From Bacteroidales bacterium UBA5621 (lineage in GTDB: Bacteria; Bacteroidota; Bacteroidia; Bacteroidales; VadinHA17): a stretch of DNA of 10,711 bases. Numbering within the stretch: the stretch's first letter is position 1; each line of letters begins with the position of its first letter. The notes under the pieces were generated by a model. It saw nothing but the letters and a program-made list of their open reading frames with translations. It was not told the DNA's origin and did not search any database. The DNA lies in NCBI GenBank assembly GCA_002424525.1, contig DIKJ01000083.1, forward strand, positions 1 through 10,711, in the 5' to 3' direction. Positions 5,287 to 10,711 of this stretch are shown piece after piece. The position numbers and the translations under genes are program-made.

Positions 5287-7653
5287 ATGCCAAGCATAAT
5301 TGAAGGATATAATTACGACATCTTCATCTCTTACCGCCAGAAGGATAACAAGGGCGATGGCTGGGTGAGCGAGTTTGTCGAGGCTCTGAAAACAGAACTC
5401 GAGTCCACCTTCAAGGAAGATATCGGAGTTTACTTTGATGTCAATCCCCACGACGGGCTTCTTGAAACACATGATGTAGATGCCTCGCTCAGGGATAAAC
5501 TGAAATGTCTGGTTTTTATTCCTGTCATCTCACGAACTTACTGCGATCCGAAATCCTTTGCATGGGAGCATGAGTTCAAAGCATTTGTAGAACAGGCTTC
5601 CAGAGATCAGTTTGGTCTAAAAGTGAACCTACCTGGTGGCAATGTTGCAGGCAGAGTGCTTCCTGTCCGTATTCATGATCTGGATACTACGGATATTAAA
5701 GAATGTGAATCAGTGCTGGGCGGAATGCTGAGGGGAGTCCAGTTTATTTATAAGGAACCGGGTGTTAACAGGTCTCTTACACCAAGGGATCATGAGGATA
5801 AAAACATAAACAACACAAATTACCGTAACCAGATAAATAAAGTTGCTCTTGCGGTTAAAGAGATCATTTCGGGGTTACAGACAGAGACCGGTCAGGGAGT
5901 ATCAGAAAAGACCCCACTCAGAAGAGAATCCGGGAAAGTCAGTAAAGAACAGGCCAGGGTAACACAGGAAAAAACATCCAGGTCAGTTATATCGAAGTTG
6001 TATCCTGTGATTTTAATCACGATGATCTTAGTAATTACTGCAATAATTACTTATCCGAGAATATTCAAAAAGCATTGGCTGGAAAAGCTGAGGATGTCAG
6101 GAGATAAGATCTCAATTGCAGTGATGCCGTTTCAGAATATGACCAATGACACATTATGGAATATCTGGCAGGGCGGGATCCAGGATATTCTGATCAATTC
6201 TCTGTCCAATTCTGAAGAGTTAAAAGTCAGACAGGCAGAATACATAAACAAGCTGGTCAGAAGCGAGGGGATTATAAATTATTCCTCCCTGACGCCTTTA
6301 GCTGGCAGGACAATCTCACAGAAACTGGATGCAAGTGTGATGATCAACGGCAACATAAAACAGGCAGGAGATAAGGTACGCCTCTATGCTCAATTAATTG
6401 ATCCTGAAACAGAGGAGGTATTTAAATCTTTCCAGGTAGAAGGAGAATACAGGGAGGAAGACATATTCCTGCTTATAGATTCACTTTCAATTATTGTGAA
6501 AAATTTTCTCATTATTTCTGAGCTTAAAAAGGAAATACCTTTTTATTACAGGCATCTTGTATCGACGGGTTCACCCGATGCATACAGGTATTATGTCCAG
6601 GGGAAAAATGAGTCTACGAATTGGAATTATCTCACAGCAATTGATTGGTTCTCCAAAGCACTGGCTATCGATTCTAATTTTATCCAGGCAATCAATGCAA
6701 CTTCTCTGGCATACGGAAATCAATTCCTTTATGAGACCATGTATTCATCAGCATTTGAAAGTCTCTATCTGTATGACCTGGCAAAAAAGTGGTGCATTAA
6801 AGCCTTTGAAAAAATGGATCAGATGACAATCCATCAGAAGATAAATACTAACTGGATATATGCCAACTACTTTGGGACTCCAAACGATAAAATTAAGTAC
6901 CTTAAGCAACTTATTGAATCCGATGATCAGTCAGTAAATGCCTACACTAATTTAGGTTCTGCATACAATAGCCTGTTAAAGTATGACGAGGCAATTCCTT
7001 ACTTTGAGAAAGCACTTGAAATATATGAAGACTGGGGTGTGAAACCATACTGGGTATTCAGTTATGCATATCTTGGGGACTCTTATCATGAAACGGGTCA
7101 GTACAGGAAAGAGGCAAAACTTTATAAGAAGGCGGAAGAGGATTTTCCTGATAATCCCCAACTGACCGGCAGGCAGGCTATCCTCTCAAGGACCCTCGGA
7201 GAAACAGTCGCGGCAAATGAATATTCAGAGAAGTTTATAGCTTCAGTGAAAAGCATGTCCATACCTGAAGCATTCATAAGAGGCCAGGAGGCTTATGGTT
7301 ATAACAGAGCAGGCGTTCTGGATAAGGCAGAGGAATACTACAGGGAGGCACTCTCACTGGATCCCGACAATCCTGACAGGATAAATGATCTTGCATATTT
7401 TCTGATTGAAAAAGACCGGGATATAGATGAAGGTCTGGAGCTCGCTGACAAGAGACTCGCCCTGGTTCCTGAAGATTTCTATGTTATGCATACAAAGGGT
7501 TTTGGATTATACAAGCAGGGTAAATACCGGGAAGCCCTGGAAATACTTCAGAAAAGCTGGGATTTAAGGATGGAGAGGGCAGTCTATAACCACGAAGCCT
7601 ATCTCCACCTCGAAGCAGCAAAAAAGGCTGTTGCAAGTCAAAAGAATAATTAA
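5287..7653 (+). CDS. TIR-TM-TolB-like-TPR protein (copy B)
   Basis: A 788-residue modular membrane protein. Residues about 8-195 form a TIR domain: YDIFISYRQKD (strand A), a helix with WVSEFVEALKTEL, VYFDVNPHDGL (BB-loop region), CLVFIPVISRTYC and W93-E-H-E96-F. E96 is the best candidate for the catalytic Glu of TIR NADases, but sits at W+3 rather than the usual W+4. A charged linker (about 196-235) precedes one transmembrane helix (about 237-257). Residues about 274-386 (SIAVMPFQNMTNDT … INGNIKQAGDKVRLYAQLID) resemble the TolB N-terminal-like domain found in CadC-type and adenylate-cyclase-type membrane proteins. Residues about 427-780 carry several TPRs, e.g. NAYTNLGSAYNSLLKYDEAI. With the N-terminus inside, the TIR would be cytoplasmic and the TolB-TPR part periplasmic; that topology is inferred. 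NAD cleavage or signalling is likely but unproven. Confidence 0.88.
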   Translation: MPSIIEGYNYDIFISYRQKDNKGDGWVSEFVEALKTELESTFKEDIGVYFDVNPHDGLLETHDVDASLRDKLKCLVFIPVISRTYCDPKSFAWEHEFKAFVEQASRDQFGLKVNLPGGNVAGRVLPVRIHDLDTTDIKECESVLGGMLRGVQFIYKEPGVNRSLTPRDHEDKNINNTNYRNQINKVALAVKEIISGLQTETGQGVSEKTPLRRESGKVSKEQARVTQEKTSRSVISKLYPVILITMILVITAIITYPRIFKKHWLEKLRMSGDKISIAVMPFQNMTNDTLWNIWQGGIQDILINSLSNSEELKVRQAEYINKLVRSEGIINYSSLTPLAGRTISQKLDASVMINGNIKQAGDKVRLYAQLIDPETEEVFKSFQVEGEYREEDIFLLIDSLSIIVKNFLIISELKKEIPFYYRHLVSTGSPDAYRYYVQGKNESTNWNYLTAIDWFSKALAIDSNFIQAINATSLAYGNQFLYETMYSSAFESLYLYDLAKKWCIKAFEKMDQMTIHQKINTNWIYANYFGTPNDKIKYLKQLIESDDQSVNAYTNLGSAYNSLLKYDEAIPYFEKALEIYEDWGVKPYWVFSYAYLGDSYHETGQYRKEAKLYKKAEEDFPDNPQLTGRQAILSRTLGETVAANEYSEKFIASVKSMSIPEAFIRGQEAYGYNRAGVLDKAEEYYREALSLDPDNPDRINDLAYFLIEKDRDIDEGLELADKRLALVPEDFYVMHTKGFGLYKQGKYREALEILQKSWDLRMERAVYNHEAYLHLEAAKKAVASQKNN

Positions 7654-7750
7654 CTTTGTAATAGCAGATGTACGCAGAGAGGAGTACTTTTCGGGACCTG
7701 TAAGAACCGGACCTCTGTATAAGATTGATTATAAGCGTAGTGGGAAAATA

Positions 7751-7810
7751 GTTCGAGCCCTGATGGAGCAACTACCAAGCCGGCATCTTTAGCCGGTTTT
7801 TCTATTTTGC
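7751..7810 (+). repeat. Diverged copy of the tRNA-Gln 3' end with its terminator
   Basis: Aligns with 1639-1697, from the last T-stem base through the acceptor end and terminator to ATTTTGC, with four substitutions (7764, 7773, 7778, 7784) and one 1-nt indel. The CCA has become CTA. Only the last third of the tRNA is present, so it is not functional. Homology starts at the T-loop border, whereas the copy at 4114 starts in the anticodon stem. It lies about 100 bp after the TIR copy B stop codon and may mark the right end of that cassette. Confidence 0.8.
7777..7801 (+). terminator. Rho-independent terminator copied from tRNA-Gln
   Basis: CCGGC (7780-7784) pairs perfectly with GCCGG (7792-7796) over a 7-nt loop, extended by G-U and A-U pairs into the T-run. 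It probably terminates transcription coming from the TIR copy B gene. Confidence 0.65.
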
Positions 7811-7821
7811 GACGGCAGGGC

Positions 7822-7934
7822 GAGACAAGGAATCCCGCCGTGCGGGATGACGCAGTGCCGCGACAGAAAGTGACAATCCCGATTTTCCGGGAGAGGAATC
7901 CCGACATGGCGAGCGCAGCGAAACATCGTCGGGA
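7822..7934. repeat. Cluster of REP-like palindromes
   Basis: Three GC-rich hairpins in a row: TCCCGC/GCGGGA (7833-7838 with 7842-7847), TCCCG/CGGGA (7877-7881 with 7888-7892) and TCCCGAC/GTCGGGA (7899-7905 with 7928-7934). The first belongs to the same family as the repeat at 2032-2073. Such extragenic palindromes are common between bacterial genes. The open frames crossing this stretch on either strand are not credible genes. The remainder of the gap after copy B (7654-7750 and 8025-8128) shows nothing I recognise. Confidence 0.7.
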
Positions 7935-8024
7935 AGCCCTTGTGGAGCAACAGAAAATTGGACAATGCCAGGTGGTTCCTGCCATCAAAGTTCAAATTAT
8001 TAAAATAATTTATCGCAACCAGAT
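7932..8024. repeat. 93-bp direct repeat, left copy (partner 8839-8931)
   Basis: Matches 8839-8931 at 87 of 93 positions without gaps. It contains CAGG-TGGTT-CCTG as a hairpin core, followed by an AT-rich stretch. The left copy follows directly on the REP cluster. The two copies lie either side of the minus-strand membrane gene. Neither codes for a plausible protein. Confidence 0.85.
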
Positions 8025-8128
8025 TGTTACCAGAAAACAAATATAGCTTTTCACACATTAACCGCAAAGCCAGTGTTAAGGTTTAACTTAAGTTGAAGCT
8101 GAGCCTGAATTTAAGGTTGGGATCGGGA

Positions 8129-8677
8129 TTAATACCAGGGACGACGACCCCATGTACGTTGAACCGGATAACGGCGATGCCAGAAACCAGCCTGTACAGC
8201 TATACCGATTAAAACCAATCCAAGGAAAACCAGCCAATAAAAGGTGCTGGTGATGTGCAGAAACGGCATAAGTAATCCAGCCCCCAGCAACGCGGATAGA
8301 ATGATAATTGCCCAGTCGAAAAAGACAGCCACAAGTAAAAGTCCCACAATACCTCCAATGATGTAAATTACCAAAGGTTCAGCAGAGATAGAAAAGCCAA
8401 TAGCAACTACTAATGTAGTCAGTAAATAACCGCCAGCCAGGAAACCGGCGATCAAAATGGCCAACCCTTCCAGCATAATGGCAAGGAAGGCACCAATAAT
8501 TCCAGCGATTATGGCTATCAATAGAATGGTCAGTTCTGACTGGCCGCTTATTAATTGCGGAGCAAGGGTTAGCCCTGCTATAAAACCAGCCACTCCCACA
8601 AAAAGCCAGAAAAGCCTTCTTCCAAGGAACAACAAAAGTATCCCCAGAATCATTGAGAAAAATGCCGTAATAGTCAT
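8129..8677 (-). CDS. Multi-pass membrane protein, DUF4203/TMEM198-like
   Basis: A 182-residue, very hydrophobic protein with about seven transmembrane segments (roughly 5-19, 21-39, 49-69, 70-93, 102-120, 121-140, 146-162) rich in Gly, Ile and Leu, and a short basic tail (HRRYPVQRTWGRRPWY) that should be cytoplasmic by the positive-inside rule. The repeated GxxxG-type helices and size resemble DUF4203/TMEM198-like proteins, whose role in bacteria is unknown; this assignment is tentative. I use the ATG at 8677-8675 rather than the upstream ATG at 8734 because AAAAGG precedes it and a good promoter lies between the two. It runs against its neighbours and sits between two 93-bp direct repeats. 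Confidence 0.75.
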   Translation of the reverse strand: MTITAFFSMILGILLLFLGRRLFWLFVGVAGFIAGLTLAPQLISGQSELTILLIAIIAGIIGAFLAIMLEGLAILIAGFLAGGYLLTTLVVAIGFSISAEPLVIYIIGGIVGLLLVAVFFDWAIIILSALLGAGLLMPFLHITSTFYWLVFLGLVLIGIAVQAGFWHRRYPVQRTWGRRPWY

Positions 8678-8697
8678 TTTAACCTTTTTTAATAATA

Positions 8698-8729
8698 TAA
8701 ACTTAACATCTGAATCTTTACACAACAAA
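8698..8729 (-). promoter_or_regulatory. Promoter of the membrane-protein gene
   Basis: On the minus strand, TTTG (8729-8726), 20 nt, then TAAGTTTA (8705-8698) closely match the Bacteroidetes consensus. Transcription would begin near 8691, downstream of the ATG at 8734, which supports the start codon at 8677. Confidence 0.65.
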
Positions 8730-8838
8730 AACACAAGTTAAACAATATCCGGAGAATCGGGGAACAAATATCTCAGAAATATTTTAATGAAATGGTTAAT
8801 TATTATTGCATTTACTACGAAATCACTTCAATCATATA

Positions 8839-8931
8839 GGAAGCCCTTGCGGAGCAACAGAAAATTGGACAATGGCAGGTGGTTCCTGCCATCATAATTC
8901 AAATTATTAAAATAATTAATCGCAGCCAGAT
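8839..8931. repeat. 93-bp direct repeat, right copy (partner 7932-8024)
   Basis: Six substitutions from the left copy. Here the hairpin is perfect, ATGGCAGG-TGGTT-CCTGCCAT (8 bp), while the left copy has a C-C mismatch. It is 165 bp upstream of TIR copy C. The rest of the stretch 8735-9045 shows nothing I recognise. Confidence 0.85.
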
Positions 8932-9045
8932 GCTGTTCCCAAATGTGTGTTACGTGTTATCAGACCATCTTATAGTGGTCAAAGAAGGACGGATTTCCCA
9001 GGACAATCATTGAAAATTATTCCCATCTCACAAATCGAAAGAAAA

Positions 9046-9076
9046 TTGATTTTGGTATAAATATGGCTTAACTTGC
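9046..9076 (+). promoter_or_regulatory. Conserved promoter block of the TIR cassette, copy C
   Basis: TTGA (9046-9049), 19 nt with TTTTGGTATAAA, then TAACTTGC (9069-9076), in the same arrangement as copies A and B, and followed by the shared CATAA...TTTACCTCAG leader up to the ATG at 9096. Confidence 0.55.
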
Positions 9077-9095
9077 ATAAAGAAATTTACCTCAG

Positions 9096-10711
9096 ATGTC
9101 AAGTATCGTTGAAGGATATAATTACGACATCTTCATCTCCTACCGCCAGAAAGATAACAAAGGTGACAGGTGGGTGAGTCAGTTTGTGGAAGCTCTGAAG
9201 ACAGAACTTGAATCTACCTTTAAGGAAGACGTATCAGTATATTTCGATGAAAATCCCCATGACCGCCTTCAGGAAACCCATAATGTAGACAAGAGCCTTG
9301 AAGGAAAGCTTAAATGTCTCATCTTTATTCCCATCCTTTCCCAGACCTATTGTGATCCCAACAGCTATGCGTGGCAATATGAGTTCCTTGCATTTAATAA
9401 ACTTGCGAAAGAAGATTTCTTTGGCAGGGATGTCAGGTTAAGGAGCGGTAATGTCGCAAGCAGGATTCTCCCAATACGGATACACGATCTTGAACAGGAG
9501 GATATAAAGCTGTTTGAAAAGGAGACAGGCAGCGTTCTGAGGGCTATGGATTTTGTATTTAAGACTTCTGCAGGCGTAAACAGACCTTTAAAAGTCAATG
9601 AGGATCACCCGCAAGATAACCTTAACAAAATTTTTTATGCTGACCAAATTAACAAAGTGGCTCATGCAATAAAGGAAATCATTCTTGGAATCAAAACAAA
9701 GTCCGCCGATGTGGTGAAAGGGGAGGAACAGCCAAAAGAATCATTTAAAGAAGTCAGGGAAGAAAAGAGGAAGATTGATCACGGGAAACCTGCCAGAGCA
9801 AGTAAAGTCAAAGTATTATCCATATTAGCTATTGTTGCACTATTAATAATTGCTGCAGTAATTGCTTATCCGAAGATATTCAGGCAAAATACTTTAGAAA
9901 AACTGAGGTCATCAGGTGAGAGAATTTCTGTTGCAGTAATGCCATTCCTGAATATGACGAATGATACATTATGGAATGTGTGGCAGGAGGGGATAAAGGA
10001 TATTCTTGTCTCTTTCTTGTCAGCATCAGAAGAATTAAATGTCAGAGACCCGGAATCTGTAAGAAGTATAATTGAAAATGAAGGCCTTTCTGATTATGCC
10101 TCAATCACTCCCTCTATTGCCAGGGCTATCTCCAGAAAGCTTGAGGCAGATGTTTATATAAACGGCAATTTAAAGATGGCCGGCAGCACTTTAAGACTAT
10201 ATGCACAACTAATTGATTCTAAATCTGCCGTGGTTTTTAAGTCTTTCCAGACAGAAGGCAAAAATGATGAAGAAAAAATTTTCGGACTGGTGGATTCACT
10301 CTCAGTCGCAATTAGGAATTTTCTTTTAGTACATGAATTGAAAAGAGGGCGCTCCGCTGAGCACCGGAATGTAGTATATACATATTCCCCTGAGGCTTAC
10401 CGTAATTTTATACAAGGTGAAAAATTGTTCAGTAATCGTGATTATGTTTCAGCAAGAAAATTGTTCTCTCAGGCTATAGCCATCGATTCAAACATGATTG
10501 TCTCACTCTTGTACACATCCGTCTCCTATGGTAATCAGGGATTGTATGAACAGGCAAAAGAGTGGTGTATGTTGGCGTATAATAAGCGTGAATTTATGCC
10601 AATAAGGGTTAAGCTTTATACTGAGTGGCTATATGCAAATTATTTTGAAACACCATACGAAGAGATAATCAGCTTAAAAAAACTGATCGCAGTTGATGAC
10701 CAGGCCCCAAG
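9096..10711 (+). CDS. TIR-TM-TolB-like-TPR protein (copy C), 3' end outside window
   Basis: The frame is open from ATG 9096 to the window end (538 codons, no stop), so the gene is partial here but not visibly broken. It has the same order as copy B: TIR with YDIFISYRQKD, VYFDENPHDRL, SQTYCDPNSYAW93-QYE96-F; a charged linker; a transmembrane helix VLSILAIVALLIIAAVIAYP (about 242-261); a TolB-like part starting RISVAVMPFLNMTNDTLWN and including YINGNLKMAGSTLRLYAQLID; then the first TPR-like helices (SPEAYRNFIQGEKLF, DYVSARKLFSQAIAIDSN). In the first 50 residues 44 match copy B; divergence is much greater in the linker. The best-conserved parts are the N-terminal TIR strands and the TolB-like core. 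If of equal length to copy B, about 250 residues lie beyond the window. Confidence 0.85.
   Translation, partial: MSSIVEGYNYDIFISYRQKDNKGDRWVSQFVEALKTELESTFKEDVSVYFDENPHDRLQETHNVDKSLEGKLKCLIFIPILSQTYCDPNSYAWQYEFLAFNKLAKEDFFGRDVRLRSGNVASRILPIRIHDLEQEDIKLFEKETGSVLRAMDFVFKTSAGVNRPLKVNEDHPQDNLNKIFYADQINKVAHAIKEIILGIKTKSADVVKGEEQPKESFKEVREEKRKIDHGKPARASKVKVLSILAIVALLIIAAVIAYPKIFRQNTLEKLRSSGERISVAVMPFLNMTNDTLWNVWQEGIKDILVSFLSASEELNVRDPESVRSIIENEGLSDYASITPSIARAISRKLEADVYINGNLKMAGSTLRLYAQLIDSKSAVVFKSFQTEGKNDEEKIFGLVDSLSVAIRNFLLVHELKRGRSAEHRNVVYTYSPEAYRNFIQGEKLFSNRDYVSARKLFSQAIAIDSNMIVSLLYTSVSYGNQGLYEQAKEWCMLAYNKREFMPIRVKLYTEWLYANYFETPYEEIISLKKLIAVDDQAP

Noticed and set aside
7484..8067. Several open frames of 79-112 codons over the gap after TIR copy B
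   Set aside because: They cross the tRNA fragment, terminator and REP palindromes and give Arg/Cys-rich low-complexity proteins with no recognisable family.
8129..8734. Longer start (ATG at 8734) for the membrane protein
   Set aside because: The first 19 residues are unlike the rest, and a good TTTG-N20-TAAGTTTA promoter lies downstream of that ATG.
9365..9598. Minus-strand 77-codon frame
   Set aside because: It is the antisense of the TIR domain of copy C, which is open throughout and clearly coding.
1963..10711. Thoeris or a CBASS-like TIR defence operon
   Set aside because: There is no ThsA-like SIR2-SLOG or other effector and no cyclase next to the TIR genes; the membrane TolB-like-TPR architecture is different.

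Overview
The window looks like a chromosomal accessory region of a Bacteroidetes bacterium, probably Bacteroidales-like. The evidence is Bacteroidetes-type promoters (TTTG, about 19-20 nt, TAnnTTTG) ahead of the tRNA and other genes, a lipoprotein with a short Cys lipobox, weak or absent Shine-Dalgarno sequences, and the family mix (DNRLRE lipoprotein, TIR-TolB-like-TPR membrane proteins, DUF4203-like membrane protein). Species cannot be fixed from this sequence.

Layout. 77-1486 is a secreted lipoprotein with a C-terminal DNRLRE domain. 1587-1662 is a complete tRNA-Gln(CTG) with its own promoter and terminator. From there to the right end, the DNA is a mosaic of repeated pieces: (i) a TIR-gene remnant (A, 1963-2193) followed by an S12-family serine hydrolase (2208-3473); (ii) a minus-strand MNT nucleotidyltransferase (3649-3966) whose overlapping HEPN partner survives only as a 55-codon stump (3485-3652); (iii) a 46-bp exact copy of the tRNA-Gln 3' part (4114-4159), then a second, intact MNT/HEPN pair (4416-5122) and a full TIR-TM-TolB-like-TPR gene (B, 5287-7653); (iv) another tRNA-Gln 3' end with its terminator (7751-7810), a cluster of REP-like palindromes, a minus-strand multi-pass membrane protein (8129-8677) between two 93-bp direct repeats, and a third TIR-TolB-like-TPR gene (C, 9096 to beyond the right end).

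How it may work together. The three TIR copies share a strongly conserved promoter and leader block and the same first codons, so they are duplicates of one cassette. The repeated tRNA-Gln 3' ends before cassettes suggest repeated integration or recombination at this tRNA, although no integrase lies in the window. MNT/HEPN pairs are known toxin-antitoxin modules and TIR domains are often NAD-cleaving immune effectors, so a defence or signalling island at a tRNA hotspot is a reasonable inference. What the membrane-anchored TIR-TolB-like-TPR proteins do is not established by the sequence.
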